Assembly: GCA_019637615.1 (NCBI GenBank)
Contig: JAHBVJ010000011.1
Location: 124,001-188,000 of the forward strand
Direction of reading: 5' to 3'
Source: Anaerolineae bacterium
GTDB taxonomy: Bacteria > Chloroflexota > Anaerolineae > Aggregatilineales > UBA2796
DNA length: 64,000 nucleotides
Shown here: positions 18,084 to 26,283 of the stretch, in pieces
Position numbering within the stretch: the first letter of the stretch is position 1
Layout: each line of letters starts with the position of its first letter
Translations under genes and position numbers: made by a program
The notes under the pieces: generated by a model
The model's input: the letters and a program-made list of their open reading frames with translations, nothing else
What the model was told of the DNA's origin: nothing
Databases searched by the model: none

Positions 18084-19079
18084 ATGACAAACGAAACAGC
18101 AAACGCGGGTCAATCAATGGACGAATTATTTAATGTTGCACGTTCGGCGTTACTCAAGTTCCAAGAAGAATCAAATGCAGACGTATTTGTCATTTCAAGC
18201 GGAATTTCTATGCAATTAGCAGACGAAATCGTAAATACGGTGGAACGCTTAGAAGTTAGACGCCCTAATGCTATAGTATTCCTAGCAACACTGGGCGGTG
18301 ATGCTGATGCAGCTTTCATAATTGCGAGAGTATTCAAACGTTGTTATAAGCATTTTTCTCTTTATATTTGTGGATATTGCAAAAGCGCAGGAACGCTTAT
18401 CGCTTTAGGAGCAGATAAAATTGTTATGTCCGCGATGGGACAACTCGGCCCACTTGACGTACAGTTATTGAGAGACGATAACATTGCTGTATGGAGTTCA
18501 GGTCAGGACATTTATCGTGCATTGAACGCGTTGCAACAACAAGCATTCGACGCATTTGAGAATGTTCTTATCAATGTAATAGCTAGAAGCGGTGGTGTAA
18601 TTTCAGTCAAAACAGCCGCACATATCGCGACTGAGATGACTGTAGGCTTAATATCTCCCATTACGTCTCAACTTGAGCCTATGAAAATAGGCGAAATTGA
18701 ACGTGCTATGGCGGTGGCGTGGGAATATGGAAAGCGTCTGGGAGCAGATCCAGCAAAGGTATATCATTTAATATACGACTACCCATCGCATTCGTTTGTT
18801 ATCGATTATGAAGAAGCGAAAGACTTATTTAAGTCTGTTAGCTTATTTAGTCCAAGCGATTATATGGTAGAAGCTTCCATAGCACTGTTGCAAGTAGTCG
18901 CGGAACAGCCTATTGATTTGAGGATGCAAAATCCAGAAGGGATATTTATCAAACTAAACCTAGAAAACGAGGAAGAGGATGATACCCCGCCAGAGGAACC
19001 TGAGGAGATGAGCAATGATGAAACAGAGACAACTACTGAGCAGGAGCGAGTCAATCAAAACCATAATGTCGCTACTTGA
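18084..19079 (+). CDS. SDH_sah-type serine protease (ClpP/SppA-like fold)
   Basis: About 331 residues from the ATG at 18084, which has GGGTGGG upstream. The core reads like the serine dehydrogenase proteinase (SDH_sah, PF01972) family: FLATLGGDADAAFIIARVF, then ICGYCKSAGTLIALGADKIVMS with the nucleophile Ser at about 101, and GQLGPLDVQ. That is a crotonase/ClpP-like fold related to SppA. The C-terminus is very acidic (NEEEDDTPPEEPEE). No signal peptide is seen, so it is probably cytoplasmic. The gene is clearly AT-rich compared with the host and the phage genes next to it. The small gene starting at 19015 overlaps its 3' end, which suggests a coupled pair. The role is unknown; cargo in a phage-like element makes defence or host interference possible. 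Confidence 0.7.
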   Translation: MTNETANAGQSMDELFNVARSALLKFQEESNADVFVISSGISMQLADEIVNTVERLEVRRPNAIVFLATLGGDADAAFIIARVFKRCYKHFSLYICGYCKSAGTLIALGADKIVMSAMGQLGPLDVQLLRDDNIAVWSSGQDIYRALNALQQQAFDAFENVLINVIARSGGVISVKTAAHIATEMTVGLISPITSQLEPMKIGEIERAMAVAWEYGKRLGADPAKVYHLIYDYPSHSFVIDYEEAKDLFKSVSLFSPSDYMVEASIALLQVVAEQPIDLRMQNPEGIFIKLNLENEEEDDTPPEEPEEMSNDETETTTEQERVNQNHNVAT

Positions 19080-19290
19080 TAAGAATGAGCGGAGAGTGAG
19101 ACAATATCGGAGACCGGATACGAATAGCACTAGAGGAATTGTATTGCCTACTAACCCAAAGTCATTGACTATATCCGTGAAGAAAAATGGGGAAATTTTA
19201 GTCACGGATAACAAAGGACTGTCAGACTATGATAAAGCCCAAATCGCAAACGAGAAGGACACAGTGGAAAATAAATCCGAAGCGGACTAG
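19015..19290 (+). CDS. Small partner of the SDH_sah protease, hypothetical
   Basis: 91 residues (or 90 from the second ATG at 19018), not recognised. It starts 65 bases inside the end of the protease gene in another frame, with GAGGAG about 8 bases upstream. The N-terminal third is basic (RSESIKTIMSLLDKNERRVRQYRRP) and the middle has a beta-like stretch (KSLTISVKKNGEILVTDNKG). The long overlap points to coordinated expression with the protease, for example as a substrate, adaptor or inhibitor; this is inference only. AT-rich like its neighbour. Confidence 0.5.
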   Translation: MMKQRQLLSRSESIKTIMSLLDKNERRVRQYRRPDTNSTRGIVLPTNPKSLTISVKKNGEILVTDNKGLSDYDKAQIANEKDTVENKSEAD

Positions 19291-19471
19291 CAAATTGGAG
19301 GTTGATCTTCCCAATCTATCTTCTCGTGAAGATTTTCTATACGTCCTTCGCAAAGTTAGTCAACCAAATCCAATGACTGACCGTCCTGAAACGCCTAAAA
19401 CAGACAACTAGAATCTTTTAGTGATTGTAAGGCAAAGTCGCCTTATGATCTTTTACGTATTAATTTTGTTG

Positions 19472-19506
19472 AACGCCGTGAATAGTTTCTATCACGGCGT
19501 TTTGTT
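19472..19506 (+). terminator. Terminator of the protease pair
   Basis: AACGCCGTGA (19472-19481) and TCACGGCGTT (19492-19501) make a perfect 10-bp stem with a 10-base loop, followed by a T-rich tail. A smaller hairpin (AAGGC/GCCTT) lies upstream near 19429-19445. Confidence 0.8.
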
Positions 19507-19591
19507 AAATAATTTATATGTTATAGATAAACCGATTAGTGATATCAAATTCGTGTTACAATAGACTAAGCAATCTAGGTGGCAATTATAA

Positions 19592-20050
19592 ATGTACACA
19601 TTCAGAGATTTTCAGAAGGATTTTCCCAATGATAAGGCTTGTTTGGACTGGTTAATGAAATCTCGTTTTCCAGATGGTGTTTACTGCAAAGTTTGTAAAA
19701 AGACAACCAAACATCATTTTGTCGAAGCCCGTAAATCCTATAGTTGTCAAGCATGTGGACACCATATTCACCCTACCACTGACACGATCTTTGAAAAGTC
19801 CTCAACGCCTTTAACCTCTTGGTTTTATGCTATTTACTTACTCACTCAATCGGAGACACCAATTTCTGCAAAACAACTCGAACGTGAATTAGGCGTTACA
19901 TATAAGACCGCATGGAGAATGTCAAGTATGATTCGTAATAGACTGAATGATAAAAATGTCGATATTTTCGAACTCGCTTCAAAGAATACACCGAACGCTT
20001 CAAAGAGGATAAATGATAGTGAAACTAAGTCTTGGATAAAAACTCCATGA
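19592..20050 (+). pseudogene. IS1595-family transposase, N-terminal remnant
   Basis: 152 residues. It matches the start of IS1595 (IS1016/ISNwi-like) transposases: FRDFQKDFPNDKACLDWLMKSRFPDG, a zinc ribbon with CKVCKK and CQACGHH, then SSTPLTSWFYAIYLLTQ and the helix-turn-helix region ERELGVTYKTAWRM. Full-length members are about 300 residues and continue into a DDE/DDNK catalytic domain (VDETYVGG type), which is absent here. It is therefore read as a truncated copy. Its presence just before the tail genes fits a deletion that removed the phage morphogenesis module. Terminal inverted repeats were not found by eye. Confidence 0.75.
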
Positions 20051-20284
20051 ACAGCATTTCCAGATAGACGTTATGTGCTTATATCTAGCCAATTCTCACC
20101 TGCCACAGTGCCTCCAAATGTTACCATGACCAGTTGACCTACTAACTTTGACAATTTTCAAGTGAAATTTCACATTTGCCCCCTATTGACCTAGTGAATC
20201 GGCTATTGTACGCTCAAAAGCGCCTTTAAGCGCACACGAGCGAGGCTTAGGCAATCAATCAATCGCTCGATTCAGGAGGGGCAT

Positions 20285-20806
20285 ATGCCTACGTCAAACG
20301 GAACCATCACCGTGGAGGATTATGACGGTGAACGGTCAACCATCAGCGTCAATTTGCAGGACATCGACACCACCGGGTCGAACTACGGGTCGGTGACCCA
20401 AGACTTGGATGAGATCAAGGATGCGGTTCTCCCTCTCATTCGTGGGCAGGTGCGCTACACCCAACTGAGTGTGCAGTTTCCAGAATCAGCGGCGGCAGTG
20501 TCCGACAAGGAAGCGGCACGCGAGGCGAAGTGGTTGGTCACTTACAAGGACACCACGCAATACCTCGCGACGGGCAACCTTGTGGCAAACCCCGGTTTCG
20601 GGAAGCTGTTCACCTTCGAGATTCCCACCGCGAATCGTTCACTGCTGGCGAACAACAGTGATGAGCTGGCATTGGATACGGGCGCGGGCGCAACCGCTAA
20701 GGCAGCGCTGGAACCCAACCTCCGCAGCCCATTCAACCGTGCCTCTGCTGGCGTCACCCCGACCAACGAAGTGGTATCTATCAAGTATGTCGGGCGTAAC
20801 ATCTGA
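20285..20806 (+). CDS. Phage tail-region protein, hypothetical
   Basis: 173 residues, no family recognised. It starts after a very strong ribosome site (AGGAGG, 7 bases upstream). The sequence is beta-rich with few charges at the start (GTITVEDYDGERSTISVNLQDI) and ends GVTPTNEVVSIKYVGRNI. That composition and the direct overlap with a tail-collar gene suggest a virion structural protein such as a tail or tube component. GC content is clearly higher than in the cargo genes just upstream, so the phage module starts here. Confidence 0.5.
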   Translation: MPTSNGTITVEDYDGERSTISVNLQDIDTTGSNYGSVTQDLDEIKDAVLPLIRGQVRYTQLSVQFPESAAAVSDKEAAREAKWLVTYKDTTQYLATGNLVANPGFGKLFTFEIPTANRSLLANNSDELALDTGAGATAKAALEPNLRSPFNRASAGVTPTNEVVSIKYVGRNI

Positions 20807-21578
20807 GCCGGACACCACGTTCATAGTGGACTTTGCGCGGCGGTATGTCGCGCCACCGGGCACGCCTACGACGCGACGTTGTAGGCGTGTACTGATTCCC
20901 GATGCACCTCAATTCGTGGAAGCGGTGAACGAAGTGCTTGCGCTGCTCACCTATCCCGACGTGTGGCAAGACGGCGACGGGACGTTAACCGCGCAAGAGT
21001 GTGCAATCCTCATGGCGACCATGTGGAATGAGTACAGGAAGGATCAGCTTTGTATGTTAGGGGTGATTGTGCCCATTGCTACCAATGGCGTGCCCGATGG
21101 GATGTTGCTATGCGATGGCAGCGCGTACCAGAAGGATGATTATCCCGACTTGTTCGCGGTGATCAATCCTAACCTCATTCTTGACGCCAGCACGTTCAAA
21201 ACGCCAGACCTGCGCGGGCGGTTCATCATGGCAGATGGTGACGCTGGACATCCCGAATACACCATCGGCGGCGAATATGAGCATCCGCTGACACAATCCG
21301 AGATACCCTATCATCAGCACCTTATCGATCCTCATGACCACACCAGCCCTCCACACTACCATTCGCTCATTCCGGGGTTCACCTTTAATTTGGACTTAGA
21401 AGCGCCGGGAGCACCTGACATTTTTGGTGCTGGCGTCACCCTGTCTACAGACACTACACCAGCCGTGGCGACCATCAACCCGACAGGCTATCTCACGGCG
21501 AACGGCGTAGGGGGCGATCAAGCCCACAATACGACTCCGCCTTACTTCGTTCTACGCTATGCGATGGTGGCACGATGA
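20787..21578 (+). CDS. Phage tail-collar domain protein (tail fibre)
   Basis: About 263 residues from the ATG at 20787, overlapping the previous gene by 20 bases. The open frame runs further left to 20469, but that part only shadows the upstream gene. Residues about 90-150 match the phage tail-collar domain: LGVIVPIATNGVPDGMLLCDG, then FKTPDLRGRFI. A His-rich tip follows (HQHLIDPHDHTSPPHYH), as in trimeric fibres that bind metal ions. The end, NTTPPYFVLRYAM, is the usual collar-fibre C-terminus. It is probably a host-recognition fibre. Confidence 0.85.
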   Translation: MSGVTSEPDTTFIVDFARRYVAPPGTPTTRRCRRVLIPDAPQFVEAVNEVLALLTYPDVWQDGDGTLTAQECAILMATMWNEYRKDQLCMLGVIVPIATNGVPDGMLLCDGSAYQKDDYPDLFAVINPNLILDASTFKTPDLRGRFIMADGDAGHPEYTIGGEYEHPLTQSEIPYHQHLIDPHDHTSPPHYHSLIPGFTFNLDLEAPGAPDIFGAGVTLSTDTTPAVATINPTGYLTANGVGGDQAHNTTPPYFVLRYAMVAR

Positions 21579-23023
21579 CCAGTGAAGCCCAGAAGAATGC
21601 GGGTTGGCTACTACCTGAGCAGATTGATGGTTACACCGAATTCGTGTGTTACCAAGTCAGTGTGCCCAACGTGCCAGAATACCGATCCGCCTTCTTAGGT
21701 GCTTTACAGGAGCTTGCCAAGTGGTGGAACTGGGAAAAGACCTATGAGGCGGGCGACATGCGGGCAAGCCAAGCGGCGGCTTACTGGCGTGAATTGCTGG
21801 CGATCTTAGGAGATTGCGAGGGAAGTATGTTTGATATTCGCCAAAAGGACGGCTACCCATGCATCATAGAGAAGACCTACGACGGCACAGTGTGGGAGGA
21901 TAGCGTATATATCAACCGTTGCCCTCCCAAAATTCGCATGACAGGCGGCTTGATCCAGTGGTTCAATCCCGTTATTGGGGCATGGGAAACTGTGGACGGT
22001 GGCGACGAACGCTCAGACGGCGATGCGCCAACACCGTGGCCTTTTGGCACGGTTCCAGTTGGTGAAGATGGGGCTTGCCTTACCGCTGAAAATATCACCG
22101 CGTTCTATCAGACATGTCTATCTCAATTGCGCGCTGATATTGAACTGGGGCGGGATGTTACCGCCATCGCCGCTGGCCTTGTCGGGCTTGCGAGTGTGTT
22201 CATCCCCTCTGCAATCTTTGGCGCAATCGCCCTTTCTGTAGGTGCTGCTGCCCTAGCCATCGGCACTGCTGGCCTAGATGATATGCTGTCACCCTCTCAT
22301 ATCGACAATTTCAAATGTACTGTTTATTGCGGATGTGAGCCTGATGGGAGCGTTACAGCCAGCGGGTTTACTGAGATAAGGGCGGGTATGTCGTCGTGGG
22401 CGGGCGTGGTTGAGCTAGAAATAATCCAAAACTGGCTTGACGGATTTGGCTCAGTCGGGCTGACCAGACAGGGACGGGCAGCGGGAATAACATCGGGCAA
22501 TTGTGTTGATTGCGAGTGTGAGCACGGCAATTGCGGGCTTTACGTGTTCGATGGCAGTTGGGAGGGGTTCAATATCAACAATGGCGGCACGCAGTCGCCA
22601 GTATCGCCTCTATGGGAGTATTACGGGCAGGGCGGCCTAATGACGGCGAACGGCATTAAGACGGTGACGCGCGTAACTGAATTCGGGAACGTCGCGGGCA
22701 TGGGTATCTACAGGATACTTGATCCGCTTACCGTCAATGCGCCGAACGGGATTGAGACAGAGATAAAGACTCGTCGCGAAAACATAGGTGAGGGAACCAA
22801 CGTACCCTACAGCATCAACGTGCGGTACAAGACATCTGGCGGGGGGTGGACAGGCGGCGTATTCGGAAGGTCGCCAGCGTTCGGAGCACAAGATACTTTG
22901 CACATTCCCAATCTATGGGGAGCGGGAACCGTCCTGACTGAGATCGAGGTGCTAATTTCATCCGATGACTACAGCACAAACCCCATTTACTTGGAGAGTA
23001 TCGAGATTATCTGTGCGTCTTAG
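21575..23023 (+). CDS. Phage structural-module protein with internal hydrophobic hairpin, hypothetical
   Basis: 482 residues, not recognised. The ATG overlaps the collar-gene stop by 4 bases. The N-terminal part is Trp-rich (QELAKWWNWEKTYEAG). A strongly hydrophobic stretch at about 196-232 (GLVGLASVFIPSAIFGAIAL) looks like one or two membrane-inserting helices. A Cys-rich stretch follows (CEPDG, CVDCECEHGNCG), then a beta-rich C-terminal half. A virion protein with a membrane-active segment, or a receptor-binding protein, would fit. The placement directly after the collar fibre supports a tail-tip role. Confidence 0.5.
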   Translation: MTSEAQKNAGWLLPEQIDGYTEFVCYQVSVPNVPEYRSAFLGALQELAKWWNWEKTYEAGDMRASQAAAYWRELLAILGDCEGSMFDIRQKDGYPCIIEKTYDGTVWEDSVYINRCPPKIRMTGGLIQWFNPVIGAWETVDGGDERSDGDAPTPWPFGTVPVGEDGACLTAENITAFYQTCLSQLRADIELGRDVTAIAAGLVGLASVFIPSAIFGAIALSVGAAALAIGTAGLDDMLSPSHIDNFKCTVYCGCEPDGSVTASGFTEIRAGMSSWAGVVELEIIQNWLDGFGSVGLTRQGRAAGITSGNCVDCECEHGNCGLYVFDGSWEGFNINNGGTQSPVSPLWEYYGQGGLMTANGIKTVTRVTEFGNVAGMGIYRILDPLTVNAPNGIETEIKTRRENIGEGTNVPYSINVRYKTSGGGWTGGVFGRSPAFGAQDTLHIPNLWGAGTVLTEIEVLISSDDYSTNPIYLESIEIICAS

Positions 23024-23031
23024 GAGGCACT

Positions 23032-23298
23032 ATGAGCCAAGAGCAAGTGAACCTATTTCAAAGCATCACCTTGCAAGCCGCGTTGATCGTCGCCGTGATC
23101 GTCCTGTGGTTCGAGTTGAAGGCAGAACGCAAGCGGCGCGACGAAGTGATGACCATCTTCATGGCGAACATGCGCGAAATGGCGGGCGCACAGACCAAGC
23201 TGATGGAACAGACCAACGAGGCGCAGCGCTTCACGATTAACCTGATGAAAGATCGGGTTGATGAACCAGTACTGCCAAGCAGACTGCCGGGGGATTAG
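23032..23298 (+). CDS. Holin-like small membrane protein
   Basis: 88 residues. One N-terminal membrane helix (ITLQAALIVAVIVLWFEL) is followed by a charged, probably coiled-coil region (KAERKRRDEVMTIFMANMREMAG). That is the layout of BhlA/UviB-type holin-like proteins. GGAGG is placed just before the ATG. It closes the tail/lysis block; no endolysin gene is seen beside it. The 3' end overlaps the convergent gene by 4 bases. Confidence 0.5.
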   Translation: MSQEQVNLFQSITLQAALIVAVIVLWFELKAERKRRDEVMTIFMANMREMAGAQTKLMEQTNEAQRFTINLMKDRVDEPVLPSRLPGD

Positions 23299-23600
23299 GC
23301 GTCCGGAACATCCTCACCTGCTTCACTCGTATTCCACTGCACATCTATCACATAAGAATCGATGATATCCCATGATGGGTGACGCTGTTTTAGTAGTTCT
23401 AGTGCGGCGGGATAGTCAGGCAGATCAAGCCCTTTAGCGCTGAACCTAACTGCGTGTGTCCACGCATTACGCACCTTAGGCCATTCGATAGGTTCAGGGG
23501 TTATTACCACAGTGTATTGCTGGACTGAATTTCCCAGACCTTTTCGACCTGCATGAATTAGCTTGAAAACGCGAGCTTTAGGATCATTTGGATTACTCAT
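23295..23600 (-). CDS. Hypothetical protein in the repressor operon
   Basis: 101 residues, not recognised. It starts directly after the stop of the XRE repressor gene on the same strand, so the two are translationally coupled. The sequence is mixed alpha/beta (RVFKLIHAGRKGLGNSVQQYTVVI, then YPAALELLKQRHPSWDIIDSYVIDV), with no membrane segment. Its position in a lysogeny operon suggests an anti-repressor, immunity or host-response role, but nothing in the sequence proves this. Confidence 0.5.
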   Translation of the reverse strand: MSNPNDPKARVFKLIHAGRKGLGNSVQQYTVVITPEPIEWPKVRNAWTHAVRFSAKGLDLPDYPAALELLKQRHPSWDIIDSYVIDVQWNTSEAGEDVPDA

Positions 23601-23963
23601 CTATCCCCCTGCTACTAACCGTTCTAATGCACGTAACTGCTCAAGTGCGGTTTTTTGAGCTTCTGGTGGCAACTTATCTACAATGCTTGCGGCCTGCTGT
23701 GCGGCATCACCGAATAATTTCTGCTGAATTACGCCATATCCAGCTTCTTCCAGCATTTTAGCTACATCGAGTTGTAACACGGATGCAATTGCATACCGCG
23801 CATTTATATCCTCAAGAGGTATGTTGTAACGTCCGTTTTCCCAATGAGAAATAGTTCCGGGCGTAACTGAATAACCTTGTAATTCTAAGAGACGCGACAC
23901 GTCAGCTTGCTTGTATTCTAGTTCAAGCCTACGTCTCTTAAACCATTCCCCACTCATATCCAT
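23601..23963 (-). CDS. XRE-family repressor (cI-like)
   Basis: About 120 residues from the ATG at 23963, which has GGGGTGA upstream; a longer form from 23990 is possible. It has an HTH_XRE fold: RRLELEYKQADVSRLLELQGY, then SVTPGTISHWENGRYNIP with the recognition helix, followed by a leucine-rich dimerisation tail (LPPEAQKTALEQLRALERL). It is transcribed away from the early genes across an intergenic region that contains repeated ATAGC-type palindromes. It is the probable lysogeny repressor of the element. Confidence 0.85.
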   Translation of the reverse strand: MDMSGEWFKRRRLELEYKQADVSRLLELQGYSVTPGTISHWENGRYNIPLEDINARYAIASVLQLDVAKMLEEAGYGVIQQKLFGDAAQQAASIVDKLPPEAQKTALEQLRALERLVAGG

Positions 23964-24008
23964 ACTTTCACCCCACGATGATTCTATCAATTGCTTGACA
24001 CATGATAG

Positions 24009-24040
24009 ATAGCTATGCTATTTTGAATAGCAAAACTATT
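24009..24040. promoter_or_regulatory. Repressor operators over the early promoter
   Basis: Two palindromes sit side by side: ATAGC-TAT-GCTAT (24009-24021) and AATAG-CAAAA-CTATT (24026-24040). TTGACA at 23995-24000 and TATTTT at 24019-24024 are plausible -35 and -10 boxes for the rightward genes. The operators overlap the -10 box and end at the ribosome site of the first gene, so binding should block transcription. Confidence 0.65.
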
Positions 24041-24050
24041 GGAGGCAGAT

Positions 24051-24257
24051 ATGGCAAAAAAACGTCAGTTGACGGCACAACTACCTATAACCCCATGTAC
24101 CCCTGAGATGCGGGATAACATGGAATCCATCGCGGAAAAGCGAGGCGTATCCCTCGCCGCTATCCAGCGTGAGGCATATTCGTTTTTTTTATCCTCAGTC
24201 GATAGCAAAGCTATTTTTAATAGCAAAGCTGAAATTTCAGTAAAGAAAGGCGCGTAA
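24051..24257 (+). CDS. Small RHH/CopG-like early protein
   Basis: About 68 residues. The ATG at 24051 is preceded by GGAGG; an upstream TTG at 24039 lies in the operator. The sequence (RQLTAQLPITPCTPEMRDNMESIAEKRGVSLAAIQREAYSFFL) has the strand-helix-helix pattern of ribbon-helix-helix DNA-binding proteins. It is the first gene of the rightward operon, so a Cro-like or copy-control role is possible. Two more copies of the ATAGC operator lie inside its 3' part. Confidence 0.55.
   Translation: MAKKRQLTAQLPITPCTPEMRDNMESIAEKRGVSLAAIQREAYSFFLSSVDSKAIFNSKAEISVKKGA
24202..24230. promoter_or_regulatory. Additional operator copies inside the first early gene
   Basis: ATAGC-AAA-GCTAT (24202-24214) is a full palindrome of the same form as the promoter sites, followed by a half-conserved copy AATAGCAAAGCT (24219-24230). 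They lie about 190 bp from the promoter sites. This suits looping or roadblock repression by the XRE protein. Confidence 0.5.
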
Positions 24258-24262
24258 CCATC

Positions 24263-24463
24263 GTGGACAAACGGCTTTTAGGGATGCACACGGTCTGTGT
24301 GCCAAACAACCCGTACAGCGTCTATTACCGCAGTCGGCTTGAGAGTGCGCTCAAGATGATCGACTTTCTCGTCTCGTCGGGCTACGAAGTAACAACCATC
24401 GTTCCTGACGATCCGTTCGGCTATCTCGTCACCTATGCCCGCTACACCACAATAGGAGCGTAA
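24263..24463 (+). CDS. Small phage-element protein, hypothetical
   Basis: 66 residues from a GTG start. The sequence (MHTVCVPNNPYSVYYRSRLESALKMIDFLVSSGYEVTTIVPDDPFGYLV is about 50 residues of it, mixed alpha/beta) matches no family I know. It lies 5 bases after the RHH-like gene and 2 bases before the next gene, so it is part of the early operon. Confidence 0.5.
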   Translation: MDKRLLGMHTVCVPNNPYSVYYRSRLESALKMIDFLVSSGYEVTTIVPDDPFGYLVTYARYTTIGA

Positions 24464-24465
24464 TT

Positions 24466-24954
24466 ATGTCGGATCAACCCACCCACTTCGAGCCAGTACC
24501 GCTCACCATCGAGCAAGCAACCCACCTATTCAAGCATGTTTGCACGCCTAGTCAATTGGCAGACCTACAAGACGGCCTTGACGCGATCATTGCTGTGCTG
24601 ACTGAGGTCAACGGGCTTGACTACTACATCACCCGTCAAGCCAAGTCGGAACTGGAAACCTTAGCAGCAGCGTTCCATACCATCACCGACGAACCAACAG
24701 TCCAGTTTGAGAGTGTGGCCTATCAGATTGTCGTACCGTCCGCCCCACCTGAACTATCCGACGATGAAGCCCCCGATCCAGAACCTGCCTCCGAGAAACA
24801 TCTAGATGCACTCGTATACGTCCGTGAGTTGCGGGAATGGTCAGTTGAACACCCCAATGAATTAGTTCCGGGGGATGACACGCAAACCATATTCACGTCG
24901 CCAGACGATGACGGCCTGTCGTGGCTCGATCCTTTCCGCCCCGACGCCCCATGA
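24466..24954 (+). CDS. Acidic phage-element protein, hypothetical
   Basis: 162 residues, strongly acidic, especially in the C-terminal half (PPELSDDEAPDPEPASE, then PGDDTQTIFTSPDDDGLSWLD). The N-terminal part looks helical (IEQATHLFKHVCTPSQLADL). Highly acidic small early proteins in mobile elements are sometimes DNA mimics or anti-defence proteins, but there is no direct evidence for that here. GGAG lies before the start and the gene is in the early operon. Confidence 0.5.
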   Translation: MSDQPTHFEPVPLTIEQATHLFKHVCTPSQLADLQDGLDAIIAVLTEVNGLDYYITRQAKSELETLAAAFHTITDEPTVQFESVAYQIVVPSAPPELSDDEAPDPEPASEKHLDALVYVRELREWSVEHPNELVPGDDTQTIFTSPDDDGLSWLDPFRPDAP

Positions 24955-25085
24955 TCAACCCTCCCCACAGCCGCTAACCCGCGTTGGCGGTTGAGGGGAG
25001 CGCTGATCTCACCCCGTGTATCCACATGAGTACCCGGTGTGGGTGTTTGGGCAGCGCTCCACTTATTCGAGTAAAGGAGTCTATT

Positions 25086-25316
25086 GTGGCAATCAAGACC
25101 CTGTATCTACCTATCGCCCGTCGCCTGATGGAATGGGAGCGTTTGACGGGGCAAATCCAGCCAGAAGCACGCAGCACCTTTGAGAAAGAAGCCAGCGAGA
25201 TCGAGCAAGAGCTAGATCAACTGCTGGAATCTGGTTGGTCGATCCTCGCTCACAGCGATGTTCAGGACGCCATCGGCAACCATATCGCGTTCGTGCTGAG
25301 AAAAGCAGGGGAGTAG
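25086..25316 (+). CDS. Small helical phage-element protein, hypothetical
   Basis: About 76 residues from a GTG at 25086, with AAAGGAG 6 bases upstream; the in-frame extension to 24984 has no ribosome site. The sequence is largely helical and charged (ARRLMEWERLTGQIQPEARSTFEKEASEIEQELDQLL is predicted coiled coil). It ends 3 bases before the exonuclease gene and may be its partner. Confidence 0.5.
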   Translation: MAIKTLYLPIARRLMEWERLTGQIQPEARSTFEKEASEIEQELDQLLESGWSILAHSDVQDAIGNHIAFVLRKAGE

Positions 25317-25319
25317 ATC

Positions 25320-25883
25320 ATGTTATTACCCTTTATGCAAATGGTGAACAGCCAACCGTATGTCATCCTAGACACCGAAACCACCGGGTTGGAAGATGGC
25401 GAGATCGTCCAGATCGCCATTATTAGTAGCGACCGCCAACCGTTGCTAGAGACCCTTGTGAAGCCCGTCAACCCTATCCCCGATGGGGCGCGGCGCATTC
25501 ATGGCATATCCGATGAGATGGTCGCCAGTGCTCCGTCATGGCGTGCGATACGCGATCAAGTCATCAGCATCATTACAGGTCAGAACGTGGTTATCTACAA
25601 TGCCATCTATGACCGCAAAATGATGCATCGTAGCGATGAATATGCCCAACTCCCTCGCATGGATTACAAGCAGTTTGCCACCTTCCATTGTGCGATGCTG
25701 GCTTACGCTGAATTTTGGGGCGATTGGAATTCCTACTTTCGCTCATATCGCTGGCAAAAACTGAGCGATGCTGCCCGCCAGCAACACATTCAGGTGATCG
25801 ACGCCCACACAGCGCTTGGCGATTGCCTCATGACGTGGGAAGTCATCGAACGAATGAAGGTGCAACATGCGGCAAACAGCTAA
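25320..25883 (+). CDS. DnaQ-like 3'-5' exonuclease (DEDDh)
   Basis: 187 residues. The Exo I motif is VILDTETTGLEDGEIVQIA (Asp18, Glu20), Exo II is near NVVIYNAIYDRKMM, and Exo III is DAHTALGDC with the DEDDh His and Asp. It is an RNase T / DNA polymerase III epsilon-type nuclease, probably used for proofreading or end processing during element replication. It overlaps the next gene by 17 bases. Confidence 0.85.
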   Translation: MLLPFMQMVNSQPYVILDTETTGLEDGEIVQIAIISSDRQPLLETLVKPVNPIPDGARRIHGISDEMVASAPSWRAIRDQVISIITGQNVVIYNAIYDRKMMHRSDEYAQLPRMDYKQFATFHCAMLAYAEFWGDWNSYFRSYRWQKLSDAARQQHIQVIDAHTALGDCLMTWEVIERMKVQHAANS

Positions 25884-26283
25884 GTTCATCGCCGCGCAAC
25901 AACTTGTGCGTAGGCTGTATGAAAAAGACCCTAAAAAACTGCGCGATCTTTTATCGCTCGACCATGAAACACTGTACGAAACCTTAAACGATCTCTACTA
26001 CATGTGGGATCACAAGGTGGCGGGTGGTGGAAAATGGACACTGCTTTCTGGAGAGGAACGCGAATTTACAGGTAGTCTTGGCTCAATGTTCGTGGGGCGG
26101 GACGGCAAGCCAAGCGGCATATTCAACCTGCGTCTCATGGCGCATCCTCAAGACATTGAAGCAGCGATCAAGACGCTGGAAAAATACTTTCACCTCGGAC
26201 GGGTAAGCGATCCCCTGCCTAACCGAGGCGGCGAAGGTGTGCGGGTCTACGTCACAGCAAAATTGTCGGGTAAAAAGCGATGA
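25867..26283 (+). CDS. Phage-element protein, hypothetical
   Basis: 138 residues, not recognised. Charged and mostly helical at the start (KFIAAQQLVRRLYEKDPKKLRDLLSL), then a small domain with DHKVAGGGKWTLLSGEE and a C-terminal VRVYVTAKLSGKK. It overlaps both the exonuclease gene and the primase gene (4 bases), so it is translated within the replication operon and may be an accessory replication protein. Confidence 0.5.
   Translation: MRQTAKFIAAQQLVRRLYEKDPKKLRDLLSLDHETLYETLNDLYYMWDHKVAGGGKWTLLSGEEREFTGSLGSMFVGRDGKPSGIFNLRLMAHPQDIEAAIKTLEKYFHLGRVSDPLPNRGGEGVRVYVTAKLSGKKR

Noticed and set aside
19229-19411. 60-codon open frame ending at 19411 after the protease partner
   Set aside because: The first part shadows the 91-codon gene and no start codon with a ribosome site is found for the rest, although the tail looks protein-like.
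20469-20786. Long 5' extension of the tail-collar gene
   Set aside because: It shadows the gene at 20285; the ATG at 20787 gives the natural start.
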